Shown: positions 49,861-58,264 of the stretch, one piece after another | How the letters are laid out: the number at the start of each line of letters is the position of its first letter | How positions within the stretch are numbered: the stretch's first letter is position 1 | From: Desulfobacteraceae bacterium | GTDB lineage: Bacteria > Desulfobacterota > Desulfobacteria > Desulfobacterales > Desulfosarcinaceae | NCBI GenBank assembly: GCA_027068085.1 | Contig: JAMOUQ010000045.1 | Span: 27,631-91,630, forward strand | Length of the DNA stretch: 64,000 nucleotides | Direction: 5' to 3' | Made by a program: the position numbers and the translations under genes | The notes under the pieces: generated by a model | What the model was told of the DNA's origin: nothing | The model's input: only the letters and a program-made list of their open reading frames with translations | Database searches by the model: none

Positions 49861-51756
49861 CTACCGCCCCGAATAAGCATCCTCGACAACAATTTCACTG
49901 TTCTTCTTAACCGCCCGGAGCCACTGATCAAAGACCCTGTTCTTTTTCTGTGCCAGGAGCCGTTCCCGCACCTGTTTGCGGTCTTTGGCAAACTGCTCGT
50001 CGGTTGGAGACCGGCGTTCTTTCAGGCAGATGACGTAATAGCCCTTACGGCCCTTGAGCGGCTTTTCAGCCAGAGGCCGGGATGGGGAAAGTTCAAAGGC
50101 GGCCTTGATTATTTCAGGCTCATAGCCCAGGCCGGGTATCGTCCCGCTGCGCTTGAAAAATCCGCTCTGATTGACAGCAACTTCACGGCGGGCGCAAAAT
50201 GCTCCGAAATCCTTTTCCGCCCGGGCTGCTTCCAGAAAAGCTCCGGCCTCCCGCCTGGCTTTGTCATCCTGACGCGCTGCGATGAAGTCTTTTTTGAGGC
50301 GCTCGGCCACGGCTGCCTGTTCCGGAATACGGGGCGGCACTTTGTCCACCACCTCGAGCAGATAGAAAACGCCCCCCAGTTCGAGAATATCACTCACCTC
50401 ACCGGGCTCCAAGGCAAAGGCCGCCTGAGCAAACTTGGCGGGCTCCTCTATCTTGCCCTTCGGCCCCCGTGTCGAAAAGTAATCTGTTTCAGCCACGGGC
50501 AAATTCTCCTGCCCGCCGATCTTTTCCAGATTTCCGCCGTCAAACGTCATTTCATAGACCGCCTCCAGCCTGTCGTAGGCCATGGATCGGGCCTTGTCCA
50601 GAAGCAGCTTGTCCTTTATCTTTTCTTTGACTTCGTCCAGGCTCAGGGTTCTGGCCGGGTTTACCTTTTCCACCTTGATGACATGCCATCCGAAACGGGT
50701 GCGGACCGGCTCGCTTATCTGACCGGCCTGCATGCTGAAGAGCTTTGCGGCAAAAGGTTCAACCACGCTGTCTTTGCGCAGGACTCCCAGATATCCGCCG
50801 TTTTTGGCGGATGGATCTTCCGAATAGCGCTTGGCCAGCTCGGCAAAATCTTCGCCTTTGACAGCCTTGCGGTATATTTCCTCGGCCTTTGCCTTCTTGG
50901 CCGCCACCGTGGCGGGATCGGCGTCAGGCGCCACCTTGATGAGTATGTGCCTGGCCTCCACGGTCTTTTCCTGCTTGAAGGAATTCAGATGGTCTTCATA
51001 GTATATTTGGATCTCCTCTTGACTGACATCCACTTTGTCCTTCAGTTCTCGGGGATCGATACGGATATAACGCACCTTGACCTTGGGCGGGGTTTTATAC
51101 TTTTCTTTATGGGCTTCAAAGTATTGTTTCAGATCGGCGGCTGACGGTTCCGGTACTTCCTGATCTTCGGGAGAAAAAAGAACATACTGTATATCGACTT
51201 CTGCTTCCAGCCAATCGTAGTAGCTGCGCAGCTCTCCGTCCGAGACCGTCACCCCGGCCAGCAGGATATTCTGCAGCCTGGCAATGAGCAGGTTTTGGCG
51301 CTGTTCGACCTCGAAAGCTTCGGGCGTCATCCGGACCCTGGCCAGAACACGCTGATACCGGCCGGGATCGAACACCCCGTCGGTCTGGAAGGCCTTGATT
51401 GACTGAATGGAAGCCGCCAGCTCAGCGTCGGTTACCTGCAGCCCCATTTTGCCGGCCTGCTGCAACATGATCTTGCGGTCGATCAGTCTCCACAGGGCCT
51501 GTTGCTTCAGATTCAGCATTTTCAGGAGCTCTTCGGTCAGGTTGCTGCCGTATACCCTTCGGTACTGGTCTTTGAGGTTTTCGTAGACATCCCTGTACTC
51601 GGAAACCGTAATGACTTCCCCGTTTACTTCTGCGACCCGATTGGCCCGGCGCGATTTGACGCTGCCGACACCCCAGAAAATGAAAACGATGACGATAACA
51701 AAAAGGATGACCTTTATCATCCAACTGCCAGCATGTTTCCGCATCAAGTCAAGCAT
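49861..51756 (-). CDS. ppiD: PpiD/SurA-type peptidyl-prolyl isomerase chaperone
   Basis: Membrane-anchored periplasmic folding factor of 631 residues. MLDLMRKHAGSWMIKVILFVIVIVFIFWG is the standard PpiD N-terminal anchor; I split it here as cytoplasmic MLDLMRKHAGSW and helix IKVILFVIVIVFIFWG. A SurA_N-like chaperone region follows (about 45-190). The parvulin domain is at about 285-385 (EARHILIKVAPDA, FAELAKRYSEDPSA, NGGYLGVL, FGWHVIKVEKV). A second, degenerate parvulin-like region lies toward the C-terminus (GRKGYYVICLKERR). The ATG at 51756 has AAGGA upstream; an earlier in-frame start would add 30 hydrophilic residues before the anchor. Confidence 0.92.
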   Translation of the reverse strand: MLDLMRKHAGSWMIKVILFVIVIVFIFWGVGSVKSRRANRVAEVNGEVITVSEYRDVYENLKDQYRRVYGSNLTEELLKMLNLKQQALWRLIDRKIMLQQAGKMGLQVTDAELAASIQSIKAFQTDGVFDPGRYQRVLARVRMTPEAFEVEQRQNLLIARLQNILLAGVTVSDGELRSYYDWLEAEVDIQYVLFSPEDQEVPEPSAADLKQYFEAHKEKYKTPPKVKVRYIRIDPRELKDKVDVSQEEIQIYYEDHLNSFKQEKTVEARHILIKVAPDADPATVAAKKAKAEEIYRKAVKGEDFAELAKRYSEDPSAKNGGYLGVLRKDSVVEPFAAKLFSMQAGQISEPVRTRFGWHVIKVEKVNPARTLSLDEVKEKIKDKLLLDKARSMAYDRLEAVYEMTFDGGNLEKIGGQENLPVAETDYFSTRGPKGKIEEPAKFAQAAFALEPGEVSDILELGGVFYLLEVVDKVPPRIPEQAAVAERLKKDFIAARQDDKARREAGAFLEAARAEKDFGAFCARREVAVNQSGFFKRSGTIPGLGYEPEIIKAAFELSPSRPLAEKPLKGRKGYYVICLKERRSPTDEQFAKDRKQVRERLLAQKKNRVFDQWLRAVKKNSEIVVEDAYSGR

Positions 51757-51960
51757 TTGCCGTCCTTTCCCTGAAATCTCCGCTTCAAGACAGCCGTCCG
51801 GCTGTAAATTCTCATAATAAATTGGCGATTTTACTTTTAGATCCAATTATTGTCAACCATTTCCGACAAAGATTGCCGGCCGGTACGGAGGCTTTACGTT
51901 CCGATGTTCAAAATTGCATTGACAGGCGGAATCGGCTTTGTTAATTGAAGCATCTGTTGC

Positions 51961-52036
51961 GGGGCTGTAGCTCAGCTGGGAGAGCGCATGACTGGCAGTC
52001 ATGAGGTCACGGGTTCAAATCCCGTCAGCTCCACCA
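51961..52036 (+). tRNA. tRNA-Ala (anticodon GGC), CCA encoded
   Basis: The 76-nt sequence folds as a standard cloverleaf. The acceptor stem GGGGCUG pairs with CAGCUCC and contains G3-U70, the alanine identity pair. The D-loop is AGCUCAGCUGGGAGAGC, the anticodon stem CAUGA/UCAUG encloses CUGGCAG (anticodon GGC, reads GCC/GCU), and the T-arm has GGUUCAAAU. The discriminator is A and CCA is encoded. A strong terminator follows. Confidence 0.97.
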
Positions 52037-52043
52037 CAACGTC

Positions 52044-52073
52044 AAAAAGGCAGGCCGGACGGCCTGCCTTTTT
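52044..52073. terminator. Bidirectional Rho-independent terminator (tRNA-Ala / cobT)
   Basis: AAAAAGGCAGGCC (52044-52056) pairs with GGCCTGCCTTTTT (52061-52073) around GGAC, and T- and A-runs flank both sides. It can end the tRNA transcript on the plus strand and cobT on the minus strand. Confidence 0.85.
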
Positions 52074-52096
52074 TGGTTCGTAAAGGGCACGCGCAA

Positions 52097-53176
52097 TTAC
52101 TCCTTGTCGGCCACGCCCGCCTCGGCAAAGGTCATCACCTGGCGGAACATTTTTACGGCCGCATCGATAATCCCCATTGCCAGGGCAGCGCCGGTTCCCT
52201 CTCCAAGGCGCATGCCAAGCCGCAGTACCGGTTCCAGCCCGAGGTATTCAAGCATATTGCCATGTCCGGCCTCGGCCGAGCAGTGACCGGCAAACATATA
52301 CTGCCGGGCGGTCGGACAGATCCCGGAAGCGATGAGAGCACCTGCGGTCGAAATAAAACCGTCCACCACCACCGGACGCCGGTGAAAAGCCGCGGCCAGG
52401 ATACTGCCGGCAATTGCGCCGATCTCGAACCCGCCGACCTTGGCCAGCACGTCCAGGGCATCGTCTCGGTCGGGCCTGTTGACGTCCAACGCTTTCTTGA
52501 CGGCGGCCTTTTTGCGTTCAAGCCCCTGATCGTCCACGCCGGTGCCCCGGCCGACCATTTCATCAACACCCATTCCGGTGACAGCAGCGCCTATGGCCGC
52601 CGAAGCAGTGGTATTGCCGATGCCCATGTCACCGGTGCCCAGCAACTGGACACCGGAGGCAAAGAGGCCGGCGGCGTGCCTGAAACCGGTCATGACCGCT
52701 TTTTCGGCATCCTGGCGGCTCATGGCCGGCCCCCTGGTGATATCGGCGGTGCCTTTTCCGATCTTGCTTGTCAGAAACCGCTGGGCATTGGGCAGTCCGG
52801 CAGGATCTATATCGGCCACAGCCCCCATATCGGCCACCCACACCTGAGCGCCCACGTGACCGGCAATGGCGTTGATGCCGGCTCCTCCTGCCAGAAAGGT
52901 CTGGATCATGGCGCCGGTAACCTCCTGAGGATAGGCGCTTACCCCCTGACTGACCACCCCGTGGTCGCCGGCCATGATGAGAACGGCCTTTTTGTCGATT
53001 TCCGGCTCCAGGGTCTGCCGGATGCCGCAAAGACGTTCGGAAATGTCATGCAGCATGCCCAGTGCCCGCGTGGGCATGACGAGCTGAACCGTACGGTCTT
53101 TGGCTTTTTCCACCCAGGCCCGGTCAATCGGCTCTATCTGCGATCTCAGCTGGTCCAATGAAACAATCCCATCCAT
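52097..53176 (-). CDS. cobT: Nicotinate-nucleotide-dimethylbenzimidazole phosphoribosyltransferase
   Basis: Activates the lower ligand base (e.g. dimethylbenzimidazole) to its alpha-ribotide for cobalamin nucleotide-loop assembly. The 359 residues match the family. Typical stretches are GRGTGVDDQGL, MAGDHGVVSQGVSAYP near residue 70-85, GIGNTTASAAIGAA and the C-terminal RLGEGTGAALAM with the catalytic Glu. The ATG at 53176 has AGGAG upstream; a longer frame to 53233 would start inside the riboswitch terminator. Expression is probably shut off by cobalamin through the upstream riboswitch. No other cobalamin genes are in the window. Confidence 0.95.
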   Translation of the reverse strand: MDGIVSLDQLRSQIEPIDRAWVEKAKDRTVQLVMPTRALGMLHDISERLCGIRQTLEPEIDKKAVLIMAGDHGVVSQGVSAYPQEVTGAMIQTFLAGGAGINAIAGHVGAQVWVADMGAVADIDPAGLPNAQRFLTSKIGKGTADITRGPAMSRQDAEKAVMTGFRHAAGLFASGVQLLGTGDMGIGNTTASAAIGAAVTGMGVDEMVGRGTGVDDQGLERKKAAVKKALDVNRPDRDDALDVLAKVGGFEIGAIAGSILAAAFHRRPVVVDGFISTAGALIASGICPTARQYMFAGHCSAEAGHGNMLEYLGLEPVLRLGMRLGEGTGAALAMGIIDAAVKMFRQVMTFAEAGVADKE

Positions 53177-53211
53177 CGTAATTCTCCTTTGTGCGATTTG
53201 CATGGTTTGAC

Positions 53212-53263
53212 CAAAAAACAAAGCCCCGGTCACCGAAACGTACTGTTCGGGACCGGGGCTTTT
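53212..53263 (-). terminator. Riboswitch-controlled intrinsic terminator in the cobT leader
   Basis: On the minus strand AAAGCCCCGGTC (53263-53252) pairs with GACCGGGGCTTT (53231-53220) and is followed by GTTTTTTGG. It lies 36 bp before the cobT start and about 180 nt after the cobalamin aptamer, as expected for a transcription-terminating expression platform. Confidence 0.75.
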
Positions 53264-53444
53264 CCATCACCGCCTGGCCTTGCGCCTGAATTGAGCGTTT
53301 CAGACTCTTGAAATCCCCCGGGCTTTTTAATCCTGCCGGATCCGCCGCGTTGCCTGCACCCCGAAGTATCCAGGTACGTCTTGGCCGCCGGCCGGCCTTG
53401 CAGATCCGGCAAATTCAAAAAACGCTCAACTCGGGTTTCAAAAA

Positions 53445-53622
53445 CTCTCCGGCAGGTCTTCTGACTCGTGATTCATCCTGCCACCCTGACCTTCCCATCC
53501 GAATCTCGGACAGTGGCTCCGGCGTACGCCGGGTTGCGGGCTTCGTCCTCACTCACAGCGGCGGGTCCGTTCCGGATTTGCACCGGATTCCCTTTTTACC
53601 CTTCAACAAGGACCGGAAGAGT
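53445..53622 (-). ncRNA. Cobalamin (AdoCbl-type) riboswitch aptamer upstream of cobT
   Basis: On the minus strand the conserved cobalamin aptamer elements occur in order: CTTCCGGTCC at the 5' side of P1, AGGGAATCCGGTGCAAATCC, GGACCCGCCGCTGT, GCCACTGT, GGGAAGG, and AAGACCTGCCGG at the 3' end (53451-53462 region). CTCTTCCGG (53621-53613) pairs with CCGGAGAG (53452-53445) to close P1. These match the B12-box layout known from btuB leaders. A terminator and cobT follow. Confidence 0.92.
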
Positions 53623-53671
53623 CACTTCCCGGATTACCGTGGCGGCAGACCGCCTCCGGCATCCCTCAACC

Positions 53672-53700
53672 CGATAATTTATTCCGCACAGGAATGTCAA
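53672..53700 (-). promoter_or_regulatory. Sigma-70-like promoter for the riboswitch-cobT transcript
   Basis: On the minus strand a perfect -35 TTGACA (53700-53695) is followed after 17 nt by TTATCG (53677-53672), a weak -10. A start near 53665 would place the whole aptamer in the leader. Confidence 0.55.
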
Positions 53701-53822
53701 GTTTTTTTGCCATGCCGTTTTAGATATTGGTCTGACGCAGATTATATGCTAAAAGAAAAGTTTTCAGTCAGTTGGACAGTTGTGTAAAGCACAGACGTAA
53801 CCGAAATTCAAGGAGGATACAA

Positions 53823-53921
53823 ATGGGCAAAGGAGACCGCCGGACCAAGCGGGGTAAAATTTGGCGTGGCACCCATGGAAATTGCCGTCCCAAAAAGAAA
53901 AAGGCCAAAGCCGAGAAATAA
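53823..53921 (+). CDS. 30S ribosomal protein bTHX (Thx/S31e-type small basic protein)
   Basis: Protein of 32 residues, [20 protein letters not shown] and then [12 protein letters not shown]. It matches the bTHX family pattern MGKGDxxTxRGKIxxGxxGxxRPKKKK, a tiny basic protein that sits in the head of the 30S subunit. AAGGAGG is placed well before the ATG. It is easily missed because of its size. It stands alone between the cobT leader and a phosphoethanolamine transferase-like gene, with a GC-rich hairpin directly after its stop. Confidence 0.92.
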   Translation: MGKGDRRTKRGKIWRGTHGNCRPKKKKAKAEK

Positions 53922-53928
53922 GCCTTTT

Positions 53929-53972
53929 CCGCGGCCGGCCTCCGGGTTGAAACAGGAGGCCGGCTGCCGCGG
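53929..53972 (+). terminator. GC-rich hairpin after the bTHX gene
   Basis: CCGCGG-CCGGCCTCC (53929-53943) pairs with GGAGGCCGG (53955-53963) and CCGCGG (53967-53972), with a 3-nt bulge. It starts 7 bp past the bTHX stop but has no U-tract, so it may stabilise the short mRNA or attenuate read-through. Confidence 0.45.
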
Positions 53973-53999
53973 CAACCATTTAACGAGCCTTGCCATTCC

Positions 54000-55676
54000 A
54001 TGACCATAAAGCAGCTTGCCGATAACCCGCAGTCCGGGTCCGGAATCTATCGATTGCTGCTGCGGGCAGCTATCCACGCGGCCGGCGCAGCGGCGGTCTC
54101 GCTGGCTCTGCTGGCTCCGGCCTGGATCTTTCATTTTTTTTGCGACACTCGCCTTACCTGGTTCAGCGCAAAGTACTTCTGGATTTTTTTCAGTTTCGGA
54201 ATCGTGCTGGCAGCCTGCCGCAGCTTCAAAGTCATTCTGGCGACCCTGGGCCTGCTGGCATTTTTGGAGATAACCCAGTTCGGAAGCCTGGCCTATCAGG
54301 GCGACTTCATCAACCCTTATACCATCGGGCAGATGTTCATCGAAATAAGTGACGTGGCCGAGGCAGCCGGCGCAAGCCTAAGCCATCTGTACTGGGTACC
54401 CCTGGTTGTCCTGATACCTTACGCAGCTCTGGCGTCGCTTCTATGGCTGTTGCGCCGCCGCCTGCTGTCGACCCGCTGGGCGACCGCAGGCGTGATTCTG
54501 TTCCTGCTCTTTCCGGCCATTCGTCTTCACACCCACAGCGACCGCAAGGACATTCTGAAATTCTTCCCGGTCGTTTCCACTCCCACTCTGGCTAACACTT
54601 TGAATTCATATGCAGTGTGGGCGACCGTACTCTTGCCTCAATCGCTGTCCGAAAGCAAGCCGGCCAGCTTCAAACCTTACCGTCTCAGGGAAATTCCCCT
54701 GCCGCAAAAAGGCTTTTCCGTAATTCTGGTAATGGGCGAAAGTTTCACTTTCCGCCGCATGTCACTCTACGGCTACCACCGGATCACCACACCGTTTCTC
54801 GAAAGACTGGCTTCGGAAAACAGGCTCATAGCCAAAAAAGGTCTCAGCGCGGCCAACGCTACCCGCTCCACCATGCCCATGTTTTACAATCTCCAGTACA
54901 ACCCGCTGAACAGTGAAGTGCTGCAAGCCCAGGAGGCCAACCTTTTCAGGCTGGCAAAAAAACACGGATTCAGGACGGTATATATTTCGGCCCAAAAAGC
55001 CAACTGTCTCAACGGTGTCCGGACCCGCTTCATCGACACCATGATCACCTACGATACCTCTTCGGCAATTTTCGACCGATTCCACGACGACGCCTTGTTG
55101 CGCCTGTTGAAAACCGTGATCCTGACAGACCGCAATTTCATAGTCTTGCACCAGCGCAACATCCATGCTCCATATGCCAAGAATTATGCCCACCGGCCCC
55201 GGATAGCAAGATTCCCCACCAAGGGGCTGGACTTCAAGACCGCCAGTGGCAATGCCTATGACAACGCCGTGCTGTACAACGATTTCCTGTACCGCCGGCT
55301 GATAGAATACGTCGGTTCCCGATTCAGGACGCCGGTCTATGTCTTCTTTACCTCAGACCACAGCGAACTTTTCGGACAGCACGGCCTGTTCGGACATGAC
55401 CATCTCGTCCTGGATTCGTACGAAGTGCCGATCATGTTCTACGGCCTGCGCCCGGAGAAAGACTTTGTCGAACGCTTCAACAAGCTCAGCTGGCCCACTC
55501 ATTACGAACTGGGCAAGATGATCGCCGACAGACTGGGATTCACGCTCGAAAATCCCAATGAAAGACCGGGCTACTTCTTTCTAAACGGCGTGTCGTCGCT
55601 GGGCAGAAGCGGCTACCTGTATTGCCGCAAGACCGCAGGCCATCTCCCGGAGGTAATCGAACGCCATAATTACTAA
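54000..55676 (+). CDS. Membrane sulfatase-fold phosphoethanolamine transferase family protein (EptA/CptA-like)
   Basis: Inner-membrane protein of 558 residues. Five hydrophobic helices fill the first ~190 residues, then a periplasmic alkaline-phosphatase-like domain begins near residue 240. Recognisable sites are VILVMGESFTFRRMSLYGYHRITTP split as GESFTFRRMSLYGY (metal/active site region), NATRSTMPM (nucleophile Thr region), HQRNIHAPYAKNY and TSDHSELFGQHGLFGHD (metal-binding). These correspond to motifs of EptA/CptA enzymes that transfer phosphoethanolamine to lipid A or core sugar, although nucleophile spacing is not standard. The start at 54000 has a weak ribosome-binding site. Lipopolysaccharide modification is the likeliest role. 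Confidence 0.82.
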   Translation: MTIKQLADNPQSGSGIYRLLLRAAIHAAGAAAVSLALLAPAWIFHFFCDTRLTWFSAKYFWIFFSFGIVLAACRSFKVILATLGLLAFLEITQFGSLAYQGDFINPYTIGQMFIEISDVAEAAGASLSHLYWVPLVVLIPYAALASLLWLLRRRLLSTRWATAGVILFLLFPAIRLHTHSDRKDILKFFPVVSTPTLANTLNSYAVWATVLLPQSLSESKPASFKPYRLREIPLPQKGFSVILVMGESFTFRRMSLYGYHRITTPFLERLASENRLIAKKGLSAANATRSTMPMFYNLQYNPLNSEVLQAQEANLFRLAKKHGFRTVYISAQKANCLNGVRTRFIDTMITYDTSSAIFDRFHDDALLRLLKTVILTDRNFIVLHQRNIHAPYAKNYAHRPRIARFPTKGLDFKTASGNAYDNAVLYNDFLYRRLIEYVGSRFRTPVYVFFTSDHSELFGQHGLFGHDHLVLDSYEVPIMFYGLRPEKDFVERFNKLSWPTHYELGKMIADRLGFTLENPNERPGYFFLNGVSSLGRSGYLYCRKTAGHLPEVIERHNY

Positions 55677-55689
55677 CAGATGGCCGTCG

Positions 55690-55848
55690 TCACTGTTGCA
55701 CATTTTTAGATTTGGGACCGGCCTGGGAAGCATTGGGCTGGCAGTTACAACGGGTCAGTTTCAATTTGCATTTACCACATATTTTCCCGTTGTCTTTTGT
55801 GACATAAATAACATGGGTTTCGCAGTTACACCGTTCGCATCTCATCAT
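55690..55848 (-). CDS. 52-residue cysteine-rich putative zinc-binding protein
   Basis: Small protein beginning MMRCERCNCETHVIYV, followed by KDNGKICGKCKLKLTRCNCQ and a short hydrophilic tail. Seven cysteines form C-x2-C-x-C, C-x2-C and C-x-C groups, which could build a two-site zinc ribbon or knuckle. The start has two consecutive ATGs and a weak ribosome-binding site. It is convergent with the upstream transferase gene, 13 bp away. The dense, regularly spaced cysteines make coding status likely despite the short length; the function is unknown to me. Confidence 0.65.
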   Translation of the reverse strand: MMRCERCNCETHVIYVTKDNGKICGKCKLKLTRCNCQPNASQAGPKSKNVQQ

Positions 55849-56241
55849 GGCCGCACCATGTTCTTATGATTTTATCCTTAAAGTTTTCCGGTCAGGCTCC
55901 ATTGGGAAAGATTAACCATAAAAAAACCGAGGCGCAAGCTAAATAAGTACAAAGACCACATAATCGACAGACAAAATGTGAAAAATTTGCCATAATTCTC
56001 CCCGCCGCCTGCCCGCCACCTGGTTTCCTCAGGGAACAAAACAAACGGCCGCGAACAGCAACCACCCGATTTATTTGCAATTTTAAAATGACGATCAAAT
56101 CCTCGCACTCCGGCCCGGAACTTGCAGTGTTTCTCCGCAACCTCATCTCAGAGCTTTTATGAACCATGAATGCGGATGGATTTTCACTGTTACTATTTCG
56201 CCATTGGCCAAAGACAGTACGAACAGTTGAAAGGGGAAAAA
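55849..56241. promoter_or_regulatory. AT-rich intergenic region between Cys-rich and STAS genes
   Basis: A 393-bp region without a convincing gene; minus-strand frames of up to 91 codons across it lack start signals and domain features. It must hold the promoters for the divergent genes at 55848 and 56242. No regulatory motif stood out. Confidence 0.3.
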
Positions 56242-56535
56242 ATGGCTAGCAACTTCAAGATATTCATCCATCGGACACGCGAGAGTCTTCATCTCAAGCT
56301 GATTGGAGACCTGGACGGCAGCAGCGCCGCCGAATTCATTCAGGTCCTCAAGGCCAACTGTGAAAAAGGGATCAACGTGATCATCAATACGACCGAATTG
56401 AACAACATCCATCCTTTCGGCCTTGAGGTACTCAAAAAGAATTTCTATAAGATTTCCATGATCAAGCCGACCCTGACCTTCATAGGACGCAACCTGGGCA
56501 CAACCGAGGCGTTTGCCCATACGACACTGAGCTGA
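56242..56535 (+). CDS. STAS-domain protein
   Basis: Single STAS domain of 97 residues, the fold used by anti-anti-sigma factors and stressosome or transport regulators. It begins MASNFKIFIHRT; the central beta-alpha pattern (LHLKLIGDLDGSSAAEFIQVL, VIINTTELNNIHPFGLEVLKK) is typical. At the place where regulated anti-anti-sigma factors have the phosphorylatable Ser/Thr, this protein has NNIHPFGLE, so phosphorylation control is doubtful. The ATG at 56242 follows AAAGGGG; a longer frame exists but lacks such a site. No partner kinase lies nearby. It is followed by a GC-rich hairpin near 56553-56580. Confidence 0.8.
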   Translation: MASNFKIFIHRTRESLHLKLIGDLDGSSAAEFIQVLKANCEKGINVIINTTELNNIHPFGLEVLKKNFYKISMIKPTLTFIGRNLGTTEAFAHTTLS

Positions 56536-56743
56536 AGCTCGGACCTTTGCCGGGCCCCAACCGGCCGGGGCCGCACCTTTTGCGCGGCCCTCATTTGTCT
56601 TTGCTTTGAACATCAATCTGTATTAGCATGCCCTCTGAAAACTTCGGGAAACAGCAGATGCCCCTGAAGTAAAGCATCACCCACGGGGGGCTTGGCCGGG
56701 CCGGCGCAGCAGGCCCGGCCGAGGCCGGAATCATACAGGAAGA

Positions 56744-58264
56744 ATGATGAAAAAAAGATTTTCTTTTTCCCTATGTATCTTTTGGATAGGCTTGGCCCTG
56801 GCAACCTGCACACCCGGCAAGGCCTGCGCCCAAAACAGCATGAAAAGCATCCGCAAAAGCGTGGTGCGGATTCAGGTAGTCACACAGCAGCCTGACTACA
56901 GCCTTCCCTGGACCCCGGGAAGGACCGCCACCGGCTGGGGTTCTGGTTTTATCATTGCGGGCAACCGCATCCTAACCAATGCCCATGTCTCCAGTAACTC
57001 AAGATTTATAACCATTGAAAAGGAAGGCGACGGCCGGCGCTACGAAGCCCGGGTACGATTCATTGCCCACGACTGCGATCTTGCGCTGCTGGAAGTAATC
57101 GACAAAACTTTTTTCAAAGGCACCCGTCCGCTTGCCATGGGGGCGGTGCCGGAGCTTAACTCCGAGGTTATCGTTGTCGGATATCCCATCGGAGGAGACC
57201 GGATTTCGGTCACGCGGGGAGTGGTCTCGCGAATCGACTACCAGGTGTACTCCCACTCGGGCATCGACAGCCATCTTGCCATCCAGATAGACGCTGCCAT
57301 CAACCCGGGCAACAGCGGCGGTCCCGTACTCCAGGACGACAAGGTGGTGGGAGTGGCTTTTCAGGGCTACTCCGGGCTGGTTGCCCAGAATGTCGGTTAC
57401 ATGATTCCGGTGCCCGTGATCCGGCGCTTCCTGAAGGATGTCGAAGACGGCCATTACGACCGTTACGTCGACCTGGGAATTCAGTTCTTTCCTTTGATCA
57501 ACCCCGCCCAGCGAAGGGCCTTGGGACTGGGACCGGGCGACTACGGAGTCATGGTGAGCGACGTCATGGAAGCCGGCGGTGCCCACGGTGTATTGGAAGT
57601 TGGAGACGTGCTGCTCAAGATCGACGGCAAATCCATATTCAGCGACGGCTATGTGGCCATGGACGGTTCACGCCTGCTGCTCAACGAAGTGGTCGAGCGC
57701 AAGTTCAGGGGCGACCGGGTGGAAATGGAAATCATGCGCTGCGGGCAGCTCAAAAAAGTCCAAATCGAATTGACCATGCCCTGGCCATACCTGATGCTGG
57801 CCAACCGGCACGACGAGAGGCCGCGCTATGTATTGTTCGCCGGGCTTGTATTTCAGCCTCTTTCAAGAGCCCTGTTTTCCACCCTGTCCAATACCGGTAT
57901 CGAGCTGCGCTATTTTTTCAGCCGGTTTGTAGAAAAAGAGATTTACCGAGATCATCCGGAACTGATAATCATCAGCAGAATCATTCCCGATCCGGCCAAT
58001 ATCCATCTAAAGGGTTTCGCCAACGCAATCGTGGACAAGGTAAACGGAAAGCCGGTACGTACCTTGGAAGACCTGTACCGGGAGCTCAAAAGAAGTTCCG
58101 AATTCTACGTGATCGAGCTCGTGGGCAACAACCGGCCCATCGTCCTGACTGCCAAAGCAGCAGCAGAAGCCAGCCTCCGCATGACCCGGAAATACGGTAT
58201 CAGGCAACAGGCCTATCTCGAAGGCGGTATCGTTCCTGCGCAATGGAAAGGGTGCAACCAATGA
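56744..58264 (+). CDS. HtrA/DegP-like trypsin-fold serine protease with PDZ domains
   Basis: Secreted protease of 506 residues. A signal peptide (MMKKRFSFSLCIFWIG...KACA) is followed by the trypsin-like domain with the complete triad: His in ILTNAHVSS, Asp in AHDCDLALLEV and Ser in NPGNSGGPVL. A PDZ domain follows (about 275-345, GAHGVLEVGDVLLKIDGK) and a second divergent one lies near the C-terminus (GFANAIVDKVNGKPVRTLEDL). The layout is that of plant/bacterial Deg proteases. Its stop overlaps the start of a related gene lacking the triad (ATGA), so the two are translationally coupled. It probably acts in periplasmic quality control. Confidence 0.88.
   Translation: MMKKRFSFSLCIFWIGLALATCTPGKACAQNSMKSIRKSVVRIQVVTQQPDYSLPWTPGRTATGWGSGFIIAGNRILTNAHVSSNSRFITIEKEGDGRRYEARVRFIAHDCDLALLEVIDKTFFKGTRPLAMGAVPELNSEVIVVGYPIGGDRISVTRGVVSRIDYQVYSHSGIDSHLAIQIDAAINPGNSGGPVLQDDKVVGVAFQGYSGLVAQNVGYMIPVPVIRRFLKDVEDGHYDRYVDLGIQFFPLINPAQRRALGLGPGDYGVMVSDVMEAGGAHGVLEVGDVLLKIDGKSIFSDGYVAMDGSRLLLNEVVERKFRGDRVEMEIMRCGQLKKVQIELTMPWPYLMLANRHDERPRYVLFAGLVFQPLSRALFSTLSNTGIELRYFFSRFVEKEIYRDHPELIIISRIIPDPANIHLKGFANAIVDKVNGKPVRTLEDLYRELKRSSEFYVIELVGNNRPIVLTAKAAAEASLRMTRKYGIRQQAYLEGGIVPAQWKGCNQ

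Noticed and set aside
53230..53418. 62-codon minus-strand ORF in the cobT leader
   Set aside because: It lies between the riboswitch aptamer and terminator, and no ribosome-binding site precedes it; it is explained by the leader RNA.
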